Notes under the pieces: model-generated
Databases searched by the model: none
What the model was told of the DNA's origin: nothing
The model's input: only the letters and a program-made list of their open reading frames with translations
Origin: CAWVWF01 sp963933885
GTDB taxonomy: Bacteria; Bacteroidota; Bacteroidia; Flavobacteriales_C; GCA-002722245
DNA: 13,581 bases
Direction of reading: 5' to 3'
Assembly (NCBI GenBank): GCA_963933885.1
Contig: CAWVWF010000092.1
Span: 1 to 13,581 of the forward strand
Position numbers and translations under genes: made by a program
Shown here: positions 1 to 8,410 of the stretch, piece by piece
Position numbering within the stretch: the stretch's first letter is position 1
Layout: the number at the start of each line of letters is the position of its first letter

Positions 1-477
1 GAAAATCCCAAGTTTTTTTTAAATTAATTTCAATAAAATAGCGCTTTAAAGACGGTTTTGAAATGTTAATTTTATTCTATTTATTCCGCCTAGGTTTAAT
101 AGGTGTTTAGACGCTTCTAGATGGTGTTTCTTAAGTGTATTTATTTATCTAGTTAACAGTATGTTATGTTCTTTTTTAATGCTTTGATTTAAGATTGGTT
201 ATCGCCTAATAGTTTCGGTATGCTTCTAAAAAAATTATTTTAGTATGTAACGTTCTTTAATATGTGATTGTTGAAAAGTTTTAAAATTGATGTAATTATC
301 AGTATATCAGCTTTTTAGTTTTAATTCAGGAATAATTATTCAGACATTGTATATGTGTTGGAAAATCATTTTCTGGAGTTAAAATAAAAAAATCACAATC
401 AAACTGAATCGATTTAGTAACTATTTGAATTGTTATTGGTTCTAGTTTGAAATATTGAAGATTTATAACTGAAAGAA
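1..477. other. AT-rich non-coding region upstream of the secreted giant protein gene
   Basis: This stretch is very rich in A and T and broken by stops in all frames. I see no protein gene, tRNA or rRNA in it. It must contain the promoter and 5' leader of the gene that starts at 478. Partial resemblances to the Bacteroidota -7 element TAnnTTTG occur at 282-289 (TAAAATTG) and 316-323 (TAGTTTTA), but neither has a correctly spaced upstream TTG, so I do not call a promoter. No purine-rich Shine-Dalgarno of convincing strength precedes the start codon, which is normal for this phylum. Confidence 0.6.
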
Positions 478-3400
478 ATGAATTTAAATTATAAAATATA
501 TCGTCAGATTTTAAATACAGTTGTATTAATTATCGTTTTTATTTTCTCAATAATTCAAAGTACCCAAGCACAGACTTGTTCAAGTACTTCAAGAAATTCA
601 TGGGAATGGCCAGGACATAACAACTGGTTTTTGGCAACGGGCGGTGCAAATGGTATTAGTTACATGCTAAATCAAAAAACGCAAACGGTAACTTCTGTAA
701 TACAAACCGATCCATGTTATAATTGTAACTGGGATGCTTTTACAACTAAAATACGAGGATATCAAGGTGTTGCTACTGCTAGTAATGACAGAGGTGAATT
801 AGTATTTTTCACCAATGGAAGAAAGGCTTGGGACGCTGATGGAAAATTAATATCAGATCAAATTTTATCGGGAAATGAATGTGGAAGTACTGAAGATATG
901 CAGAGTGCAGCCCATGGTGTAATGACTGTGCGACACCCTTTAACTCCTCAAAAGTATTATATTATTTCTATTGATGATATTGTTAGTCAGGGTTCTCCAT
1001 CTGTTAATAATCAAGCAGGAAATTGTGGTACTGGAATTACCTTTGCTGCAATCGATTCAAGTGGTGTGCTTATTCACTCATCTGAACCTATCGAGAGAGA
1101 TGTTCCATCAGGGCATATTGGAGCATTTAGAACTACCGAAGACTTTGCAGCGACGCTGCATGCAAACGGAGTTGATATTTGGATTACTTTTCACCCATTG
1201 TGGCAAAAACATATTGTCTCTTACTTGTTAACATGTGATGGTTTTGTTACTGCACCTGTTATTTCAGGGCAAGATATCGTTCCTTACGTTGGTATTGTCG
1301 AAGGTAACGGTGGTTTGGACTTTAGTCAGGATGGAAGTAAACTAGGTTTAGGAGCAGAGATTAATTTAGCTGGTCCAAATGTTGACTCAAAAGCAGGTAC
1401 TGGATCTGTTAATCTTTATGATTTTGATAATAAAACAGGTAAAATCTCAAATAGAAAGGCCATTTATCATAAAAACAATGGTACTCAAAACTTTTATAAT
1501 TTATTTTTCTCGGCAAATGGAAATGAACTTCATTATGGAGGAAGTGGCGGTGGAGGAAAATATGATGTAAGTAGTAACAATGAAGCTACTATTTTAGCTG
1601 CAGGGAATCAAACTTCCAGTACTTATGTTGTTGGTAAGGGGTTTTCGGGATATGCTATGACTGCTCAAGGAGTGCTTGAATCCTCTGATCAAACTTTTGC
1701 TAAATATCCAGCGACATCTAATAATGCAAGATTTTCTTCAAATAGCATTTACATCCCCCCATTAGAAGAGCCGGATATTGAAGAAGTTGGGCCATTTTGT
1801 GATACCACTCAAATTGTTGATTTACATACTAATTGGCTATGTTCAGGTGTAAGCGCGGAAGACACTTTATTTCAACGACATCTTTACACTGGACCTGGAA
1901 TTGTAGATGATAAATTAGGACATTTTAATCCAGCTGTTGCAGGACCCGGAACACATGAGATTATCTTTACTTATTGTGGAGTTGATGATACGACTTACAT
2001 AGATGTTGTTTTTTGTCCAGCTTGTAAAGCAACATTGAAGGATGAGCATCCTAAGTTTTGTGCAGGTAACGATCTTCAATTAGATACCATGATTATTTTC
2101 GGTACAGAATCTAGAACTTGGACTATTGATTCTTTCCCTACGAATTCAGGAACAGCTGCTTCATTAAATATTAATGCAACAGATACAATGTTTGATGCAT
2201 TATCTACTACAACAATGTGGGGTACATATAAGCTGAAAATGACAGCAACTTGGGGTACTGAAACTTGTTACGATACAATATATGTAACGGTTGATTCATT
2301 ACCAATTCCAGATTTAGGAAATGATACTTCAGTTTGTGCAGATTGGGATTCCGTTACTTTTGATGCAGGAACTTATGTTTCTTTCGATTGGGGAGCTGAT
2401 GGCGGAGACGTTCAAACAATAACTAAACTGGAAAACAAAATATTCGGAGTAGAAGTAACCGATGGAAATGGTTGTAAAGGAACAGATTCAGTTGAATTAA
2501 CTATAAACGTTTTACCAGTAGCTGATCTAGGATTAGATACTGCAATATGTGATGGTGATCCTGCAATATCTTTTGATGCTTCAATTTTAAGCACAAGTGG
2601 TATTGGTATTACTTCATATACTTGGGATGACGGAGCAAATGGTTCAATCAAAACAACAGATGTTGATGGTGAATATTGGGTAGCAATAGAAGATGCTAAT
2701 GGTTGTAGCGATACTGATTCTGTAGTAATTGTAGTACATGCACTTCCTGATGTAACATTAAGACCAGATACATCAATTTGTGCTGGAGATTTAGCACTTG
2801 AGTTTATTGCTTTCAATGGAACAACAACAGATAGTACATACACTTGGAGTACTGGAGAGGTTGGAACATCAATCTTTGCAGATACGGCTGGTACTTACCA
2901 AGTTGTTTTAGAAGATGCGTTTGGATGTTTAGATTCCGATATTGTAGTGTTATCTATTAATGCACTGCCAGTTGTAGATTTAGGTCCAGATACTGCTATA
3001 TGTGGTGATGCAGATCCAGTTGTGTTTGACGCTGCAACAACAGCCCCTGGATTAGCTTACATTTGGCAAGATGGAACGACGATAACTTCAGATTATACGA
3101 CTAAAATAGAAGGTGATTATTGGGTACATGTTACCGATGTTAATCAGTGTTCTGATTCTGATACTATATTTTTAAAAGTGAATTCATTTGTACCAGTAAA
3201 CATGGGGCCTGATAGAGAGATCTGTGAAGGAGATTCAATGGTTACTTTAAATGCACAAATTAAAGATGCAAATTGGTACGTTTGGGCACCAACACTAGAA
3301 ACAACACAAACAATTCAAACTGATATTGCTGGAGAATATTCGGTAGCATTAGAAGATTCGAATGGATGTAAAGGTTGGGATACTATTAATGTTATAGTGA

Positions 3401-5862
3401 ATACTTTACCAATAGTAGACTTGGGTAATGATACAGCAATTTGTATCGGAGATCCAGATGTTGAATTTATTGCACATGGTGTAACAATCGGAATGACTTA
3501 CTCCTGGAGTACAGGAGAAACAACTCGAACAATTGATACAGCTGATGATGATGAGTATTGGGTTATTATAGAAGACATTAATGGTTGTAGTGATTCAGAT
3601 ACAGTAGTCCTTAAAGTAAACTTGTTACCAATAGTAGACTTAGGCATTGATCAAGAGATTTGTCAAGTCGATCCAGATGTTACCCTAGATGCTGCAAATA
3701 CAAGTGCAACTTATTTATGGAGTACATCAGAAACTACTCAAACAATAGATATAAATACGGATAGTGATTTTAGTGTTATCGTAACAGATACTAACGGATG
3801 TATAGGAAAAGATACAATGAACTTAAAAGTGAACGCGATGCCAGTTGTTTCTATTACAGATGATGTGATTTGTGCTGGAGATGCAGCAGTTACTTTTGAT
3901 GTTGCTGCAACTTTCGATACTTACTTATGGAGTTCGGGAGAAGCAACACAATCAATTGATAAAGATGTTGCCGGTGAGTATAGTGTAATCTTTACAGATG
4001 CTAATAACTGTACAGGATATGATACAGTAATCTTAGTTGTGAACCCATTACCAACTCCAGATTTAGGACTTGATATAACAATGTGTTCGGCAGCAGCTAA
4101 TACAATATTCGATGCAGGAACTTATGCTTCATACGATTGGAGTAGTGGAGAAACTTCTCAAACTATTTCTAAAAATGTTGCAGCTACTTATACAGTAGAA
4201 GTAACAGATGCAAACGGTTGTAAAGGATCTGACGATGTTGATTTAATTGTAATTACAGAACCTACTCCAGCAGTTCTTGGACCATTGGAAAAATGTCCAG
4301 GAAGTTCAGTAACTATGAATATGTCACTTTTCGATAATGGAAATGGACCTTATACTTATGCTTGGCATGATGGATCAACAGGAAGTACTTATACAACTAC
4401 AGCTGAAGAGAATGTGTGGGTTGATGTAACAGATCAGTATGGTTGTACAGGAAGAGATCAAGGATCTGTTACTGATAAAAGTAATTTAACTATTAATATA
4501 GTTGCTGCTCCAGATGTTCACCTTTGTCAAGGAGAATCTGCTTTATTAGGAACAGCATTTACAAGCTCAGGAGGTTATAATTTCACATGGGGTGGTGCTG
4601 GAACAGGTACTACTGAAACATTAACAGCAACTACATCTGGAATTTATGATCTACATGTTGATAACGGAGGAGGTTGTCAAGGAGATGGATCAATAGAAAT
4701 ATTTGTTCACCCTTATCCAGTCTTAACACCAACACCAGCAGCAATTTGTGATGGCGATGCAGCAACGATTGGAGATAACTTAGGAGGTACATTCACTTAT
4801 GATTGGAGTACTGGAGAAACTACTGCTGAAATTTCAGTAACTACTCAAGGAACTTACAATGTTGAGGTAACAAGTGATAGAGGTTGTATGACTGATATGG
4901 ATGTTTTGGTAACCGTTAATAGTAATCCTACTCCAGACTTAGGTAACGATAGAACTCAATGTGAAGGAACTTCAGTTACAGTTTCTGATTTAAACGCTCA
5001 AGTTGGTCAAACACACGATTGGAGTACTGGTGAAACAACAGTTTCAATTTCACCAACTTCTGATGGAACATATACATTAACTACTACAACAGCTGTTGGG
5101 TGTGTTGGGACGGATGACATAATTATAACTTTCATTCCAATTCCTTCAGTTGATTTAGGACCTGACATTGTTATATGTCAAGGAGAATCAGTAACGCTTG
5201 ATGCTGGTAGTCCTGGACTAGATTTCCAATGGAACTCGGGAGCAGCTACTCAAACTATTAATGTTAATCAAACAGGAACTTATTCAGTTATTGTAAAGCA
5301 AGGTGGATGTTCTGCTTCAGATGATGTTGATGTATTCGTTGTTGAATTACCAACAAGTGCACTTGATCAAAATCTTGCAAGTCAACCATATTGTTTTGAT
5401 GAACTTGATCGCCCAATAACTCTTTCAGCAGGAAGTAATTCTAGTTATGATTACTTATGGGGAGGTGGTGAAACTACAACTGAAATAGAAGTAAATCAAG
5501 CAGGAACGTATGTTGTTACAATATCTGCAGGAAACTGTAGTATATCTGATAATATTACATTCATAGACTATTGTCCAAGTACGTTATATGTTCCTAATAC
5601 CTTTACTCCAGACGGAGATGGAACTAACGACTATTTCTTATCACAAGGAAGTTATATCTCAAACTTCAAAATGTTAATATATGACAGATGGGGAATGTTA
5701 ATTTTTGAAAGTGATGATATAAATACTGGATGGGATGGAACCTATATGGGTAACGTAGTTCAAATAGATGTATATGTATATAAAATTTATTATGATATAA
5801 ATCAACCAGACGATGTTCTGAAATCAGAACAAAAGGTTGGAATTGTAAACGTTCTTAAATAG
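478..5862 (+). CDS. Giant secreted multidomain protein with T9SS type B (CHU_C) sorting domain
   Basis: This is a 1794-residue secreted protein, probably a cell-surface adhesin or matrix protein. Residues 1-31 look like a signal peptide: a short basic start, a hydrophobic core at about 11-26, and likely cleavage after TQA. Residues about 36-425 resemble the propeller-like N-terminal region seen in many large Bacteroidota surface proteins (for example the blade-like GELVFFTNGRKAWDADG). Residues about 430-520 look like an Ig/HYR-like module (GPGIVDD...FNPAVAGPGTHEI). From about 608 to 1698 there are some 15 tandem Ig/PKD-like units, each opening with LP-x-x-DLG-x-D-x-x-C and most closing with DxxGC and a strand. 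Residues 1699-1794 match the gliding-motility-associated C-terminal domain (VPNTFTPDGDGTND, then YDRWG and GWDGT), the signal for type IX secretion. The gene stands alone, faces the next cluster and ends at a hairpin terminator. The ATG at 478 is chosen because it gives the complete signal peptide. The ligand and exact role cannot be read from the sequence. Confidence 0.93.
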   Translation: MNLNYKIYRQILNTVVLIIVFIFSIIQSTQAQTCSSTSRNSWEWPGHNNWFLATGGANGISYMLNQKTQTVTSVIQTDPCYNCNWDAFTTKIRGYQGVATASNDRGELVFFTNGRKAWDADGKLISDQILSGNECGSTEDMQSAAHGVMTVRHPLTPQKYYIISIDDIVSQGSPSVNNQAGNCGTGITFAAIDSSGVLIHSSEPIERDVPSGHIGAFRTTEDFAATLHANGVDIWITFHPLWQKHIVSYLLTCDGFVTAPVISGQDIVPYVGIVEGNGGLDFSQDGSKLGLGAEINLAGPNVDSKAGTGSVNLYDFDNKTGKISNRKAIYHKNNGTQNFYNLFFSANGNELHYGGSGGGGKYDVSSNNEATILAAGNQTSSTYVVGKGFSGYAMTAQGVLESSDQTFAKYPATSNNARFSSNSIYIPPLEEPDIEEVGPFCDTTQIVDLHTNWLCSGVSAEDTLFQRHLYTGPGIVDDKLGHFNPAVAGPGTHEIIFTYCGVDDTTYIDVVFCPACKATLKDEHPKFCAGNDLQLDTMIIFGTESRTWTIDSFPTNSGTAASLNINATDTMFDALSTTTMWGTYKLKMTATWGTETCYDTIYVTVDSLPIPDLGNDTSVCADWDSVTFDAGTYVSFDWGADGGDVQTITKLENKIFGVEVTDGNGCKGTDSVELTINVLPVADLGLDTAICDGDPAISFDASILSTSGIGITSYTWDDGANGSIKTTDVDGEYWVAIEDANGCSDTDSVVIVVHALPDVTLRPDTSICAGDLALEFIAFNGTTTDSTYTWSTGEVGTSIFADTAGTYQVVLEDAFGCLDSDIVVLSINALPVVDLGPDTAICGDADPVVFDAATTAPGLAYIWQDGTTITSDYTTKIEGDYWVHVTDVNQCSDSDTIFLKVNSFVPVNMGPDREICEGDSMVTLNAQIKDANWYVWAPTLETTQTIQTDIAGEYSVALEDSNGCKGWDTINVIVNTLPIVDLGNDTAICIGDPDVEFIAHGVTIGMTYSWSTGETTRTIDTADDDEYWVIIEDINGCSDSDTVVLKVNLLPIVDLGIDQEICQVDPDVTLDAANTSATYLWSTSETTQTIDINTDSDFSVIVTDTNGCIGKDTMNLKVNAMPVVSITDDVICAGDAAVTFDVAATFDTYLWSSGEATQSIDKDVAGEYSVIFTDANNCTGYDTVILVVNPLPTPDLGLDITMCSAAANTIFDAGTYASYDWSSGETSQTISKNVAATYTVEVTDANGCKGSDDVDLIVITEPTPAVLGPLEKCPGSSVTMNMSLFDNGNGPYTYAWHDGSTGSTYTTTAEENVWVDVTDQYGCTGRDQGSVTDKSNLTINIVAAPDVHLCQGESALLGTAFTSSGGYNFTWGGAGTGTTETLTATTSGIYDLHVDNGGGCQGDGSIEIFVHPYPVLTPTPAAICDGDAATIGDNLGGTFTYDWSTGETTAEISVTTQGTYNVEVTSDRGCMTDMDVLVTVNSNPTPDLGNDRTQCEGTSVTVSDLNAQVGQTHDWSTGETTVSISPTSDGTYTLTTTTAVGCVGTDDIIITFIPIPSVDLGPDIVICQGESVTLDAGSPGLDFQWNSGAATQTINVNQTGTYSVIVKQGGCSASDDVDVFVVELPTSALDQNLASQPYCFDELDRPITLSAGSNSSYDYLWGGGETTTEIEVNQAGTYVVTISAGNCSISDNITFIDYCPSTLYVPNTFTPDGDGTNDYFLSQGSYISNFKMLIYDRWGMLIFESDDINTGWDGTYMGNVVQIDVYVYKIYYDINQPDDVLKSEQKVGIVNVLK
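2299..5571 (+). repeat. Array of about 15 tandem Ig/PKD-like protein repeats (69-83 codons each)
   Basis: Units begin near residues 608, 679, 756, 830, 904, 977, 1050, 1121, 1191, 1261, 1344, 1413, 1483, 1555 and 1624 of the giant protein, so the period is 69-83 codons. The shared pattern is LPxxDLGxDxxxC, then a strand with F/L-D-A, then Y-x-W-S-x-G-E-x-T-x-x-I, then G-x-Y-x-V-x-V-x-D-x-x-G-C. Two cysteines per unit (one near the start, one near the end) suggest a disulfide per domain after export. The central and C-terminal units diverge most (units 10-12 and 15). DNA identity between units is modest, which points to an old array rather than a recent expansion. Confidence 0.8.
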
Positions 5863-5891
5863 GATTAAGACACTTATTTATTATTACCTAG

Positions 5892-5923
5892 AAAGCCCTA
5901 TAAACATACGTTTATAGGGCTTT
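5892..5923. terminator. Strong hairpin terminator between convergent genes
   Basis: The perfect 14-bp inverted repeat AAAGCCCTATAAAC (5892-5905) pairs with 5910-5923 around the 4-nt loop ATAC. It lies 30 bp past the stop of the plus-strand giant gene and 25 bp past the stop of the last minus-strand cluster gene. On the plus strand the stem ends in TTTT (5921-5924); on the minus strand it ends in TTT followed by C. It probably works as an intrinsic terminator in both directions, more strongly for the plus-strand gene. Confidence 0.85.
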
Positions 5924-5947
5924 TGCTATTAGTGAATTTAAAGCTAC

Positions 5948-6874
5948 TTAAGATAAGTAGATCGCGAAATTAGATTCTCCAATTCTATAAGGAATAATTT
6001 GAGTTGTTTTTGGAACACCAGTTTCAGTAGCACAAGTGGTCCAACCCATACAATCACCATGGATTCTATTGAAAGTTGATTCACCTGTTTTCTCTAAATA
6101 AGTAAGGAAATATGGATCACCAGGCCCTACATAAAATGGGTGAACAATGTTTAAGTCTTGATCATCTTTTAAAGTTAAGTGAGAACCTACTTCGTTAGTC
6201 CCTTTACTTAAGTCGTCCCATATATGATCAATATTTACATTCGGTTTCCAATCATTGGTTTTTAAGAAATAGTTCTCATTACCCCAAGTGAAAAATGCAA
6301 ATCTAGTCCATCCTTTAGCCCATTGATGAGCCCATTCTACATCAACTGCTAATGGTGGTTGATTACCTGTTGAAGTTGAAGTTGCAGAAACTGTCCAGAT
6401 GTTTACAAAACCATTTAAATGATTGTATCCTAAAACGAATACTTGACCTTGAGAAACAAGTGGTTTCACCTCTGTAAGATCAGTTGTAAGCGGTGTTCTT
6501 GTGTGGTAGAAATGTAATGGGTGTTCTGTCTTTAAATCGTCTGTAATAGGATAGAAATACATGTGCCCATTTTTAGACTGGTAACACATGATGTGTGGTT
6601 TGTTCGCCATGTAAAATGGTTCGATTTTATCCCAATCTTTCCCGAATACTAAAGTTTTTTCTACTTTAGATAGAAATGGAGATTTAGCAGATAATAGGTA
6701 AGTATCAGTTGTACCTGTAGTAGCTTGATACCCTAAAAGATATTGGTTTCCTTTTGCCTTAATAGTTGTTACGCTAGTATAAGAAGCTGCCATTTCTTCT
6801 TTGGCACGGATTGCAACGGATAAATCATCTTTCTTATCGGTTGGATTGATTGAATAAATTGTAGCTAGACTCAT
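5948..6874 (-). CDS. Predicted six-bladed beta-propeller-like protein, function unknown
   Basis: A 308-residue protein with no signal peptide. I see six spaced repeats of one strand pair, starting near residues 34, 83, 135, 191, 243 and 292: roughly x-x-P-F-x-x-G-x-x-Y-x-L-x-Y-x-x-x-x-G, for example KIEPFYMANKPHIMCYQSKN and IVHPFYVGPGDPYFLTYLEK. The spacing of 49-56 residues fits propeller blades. The sixth copy ends at the C-terminus (ESNFAIYLS) and lacks its second half, while the N-terminus (LATIYSINP) resembles such a half, suggesting velcro closure of the ring. Similar short-blade propellers include tachylectin- or PLL-like sugar-binding proteins, so ligand binding is possible but unproven. 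It is the last gene of the cluster, 6 nt after the phosphoesterase gene, and ends before the shared terminator. Confidence 0.75.
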   Translation of the reverse strand: MSLATIYSINPTDKKDDLSVAIRAKEEMAASYTSVTTIKAKGNQYLLGYQATTGTTDTYLLSAKSPFLSKVEKTLVFGKDWDKIEPFYMANKPHIMCYQSKNGHMYFYPITDDLKTEHPLHFYHTRTPLTTDLTEVKPLVSQGQVFVLGYNHLNGFVNIWTVSATSTSTGNQPPLAVDVEWAHQWAKGWTRFAFFTWGNENYFLKTNDWKPNVNIDHIWDDLSKGTNEVGSHLTLKDDQDLNIVHPFYVGPGDPYFLTYLEKTGESTFNRIHGDCMGWTTCATETGVPKTTQIIPYRIGESNFAIYLS

Positions 6875-6880
6875 AGTTTA

Positions 6881-8410
6881 TTATTTAATTGATTCTTCAT
6901 AGATTAAAATCGGTTCTGGTTCTGCCCCTATCACTTGATAGTAGCTTGCCTTTGCTGCTTTATTTGCCCCATTTAATTTTAGGATTTCAAACCCTCTGTT
7001 GTACCAACCATTGTGTAGGTCAACTTTGAGGTTATCTCCTTGGAACGGAACTGGATTGTTCACTTTATAAGGTGTTTCATGCTCTGCAACTGGAATGGCA
7101 GAATGTCCAACACATCGTCCTTTTGGTAACGTTTTAAATTCGTCATCATAAGCATCTGTTGAAACCGGCCAACCCTCTGGTCTGAAATTATCTTTGTAGA
7201 TACAAAGGTTGTGTTCATGTCCCCAATACCATGCGGCTACTTTATCGAAATACGCTCCGAAGGCTTGCCATAATCTTGTGTTAACACCTGGTCTATTAAG
7301 GTCACTTGGATCTGGTTGTCCATTTTTAAGTAAGTGTTGTTCAACACCTACTTTTTGATTTGCAGAATACACTTGATGATGCCCAAATAATACAGTTCTT
7401 CCTTTGTGTTGATTGAGATGGTAATGATGCCAATCCACTTCATCTGGTCTTACATAAACCATCTCAGGAGGTATCACTGGATTAAAAGCTTTCTTAGGAT
7501 CTATGTGTAAATCTTTAAGTGCTTGATCCAATTTGTCAGTAGGTCCTCCCATGAAATGGCCATGGTAACTCGTGTCCATTCCTAAGAATTGCCAACCTCC
7601 ATCTTCAGTATCTAATTTGAAAAAAGAAGCCTGTTGTTTTTGATCATCAGTTTGCACTAAAACACTTGAATCTAAACATTCAAAATAAGGAATTGCTCCT
7701 GTGAAATATTCATGATTTCCTGGTAAAGTAAAGACTGGTATATCTACATTTTGATCCTTAAAAACAGATTTTATTAATCCAACAAAGTACTCGTTGAACT
7801 CTTCTCTAGTACCAGAATAATAAACATCTCCAACATGAAGAATAACATCTGGTTTAAAAGATAAAGCACTTAAAAGAACAGCTGCTGCAATATCAGTTCC
7901 TGTACCGATATCACCAATAATAGCAACTGTAGCATCCGAAGGGATTTTCCATTTAATTACACCATAATCGTAATCTCCATTTCCGAATTTCGGATCTTGC
8001 CAAGAACGATATGCTGGTTTCTGACCTTCGTGCATTGGGTAAGTCCAATAGTATTTTACATACAAATCAAACATACTTTGCCACTTGGGATTTCCAAATT
8101 TGAAACTGTTTAACTGGTCTTCAAGATCTTTTTCTATTTCCTTATTATCAGCAATTTTGGCGTGGGCCTTACGATGATGTAAATAAGTGAGGTAAGCAAT
8201 AATTGCAGGATCTTCTTCATTTGTAATATCGTTTGATGGTTTAGCAATCTCTTTGTTATCGATACATGCTTTACAATAATGATCCGCTCCAAGCATCATG
8301 GGATGATCTCCCAATTCACCTTTGTAAGAAGCATCTTTTCTTATCGTTTCAGCAACAACACTTTTCAATAAAGAAAGATGTTGTTTGTCGTAATTGTTTA
8401 TCGCACTCAT
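6881..8410 (-). CDS. Metallophosphoesterase with purple-acid-phosphatase-like motifs
   Basis: A 509-residue calcineurin-like metallophosphoesterase, expected to hydrolyse phosphate mono- or diesters with two metal ions. The metal-binding motifs appear in order: GDIG (166-169), GDVYY (194-198), GNHE (231-234), GHH (343-345) and GHEH (397-400). The first motif is GDxG rather than the common DxH, and the second is GDxxY; both are the purple acid phosphatase pattern, in which the tyrosine (here Tyr198) binds Fe(III). There is no signal peptide, unlike typical secreted purple acid phosphatases. Residues 1-155 form an unassigned N-terminal region with a CxxC (47-50), and about 100 residues follow the last motif. 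I chose the ATG at 8410-8408 because it overlaps the previous gene's stop as ATGA. A longer reading to 8506 would add 32 residues lying wholly over the upstream gene. The substrate is unknown; the neighbours suggest a nucleotide-like one (inference). Confidence 0.88.
   Translation of the reverse strand: MSAINNYDKQHLSLLKSVVAETIRKDASYKGELGDHPMMLGADHYCKACIDNKEIAKPSNDITNEEDPAIIAYLTYLHHRKAHAKIADNKEIEKDLEDQLNSFKFGNPKWQSMFDLYVKYYWTYPMHEGQKPAYRSWQDPKFGNGDYDYGVIKWKIPSDATVAIIGDIGTGTDIAAAVLLSALSFKPDVILHVGDVYYSGTREEFNEYFVGLIKSVFKDQNVDIPVFTLPGNHEYFTGAIPYFECLDSSVLVQTDDQKQQASFFKLDTEDGGWQFLGMDTSYHGHFMGGPTDKLDQALKDLHIDPKKAFNPVIPPEMVYVRPDEVDWHHYHLNQHKGRTVLFGHHQVYSANQKVGVEQHLLKNGQPDPSDLNRPGVNTRLWQAFGAYFDKVAAWYWGHEHNLCIYKDNFRPEGWPVSTDAYDDEFKTLPKGRCVGHSAIPVAEHETPYKVNNPVPFQGDNLKVDLHNGWYNRGFEILKLNGANKAAKASYYQVIGAEPEPILIYEESIK

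Noticed and set aside
425..449. Possible promoter TTG...TAGTTTG before the giant gene
   Set aside because: It has only one base between TA and TTTG instead of two, and the TTG spacing is too short for the Bacteroidota sigma-A consensus.
2412..2843. 143-codon minus-strand open frame inside the giant gene
   Set aside because: It is antisense to the repeat array; its Ser/Val/Pro-rich composition mirrors the repeated coding strand, and it shows no protein family features.
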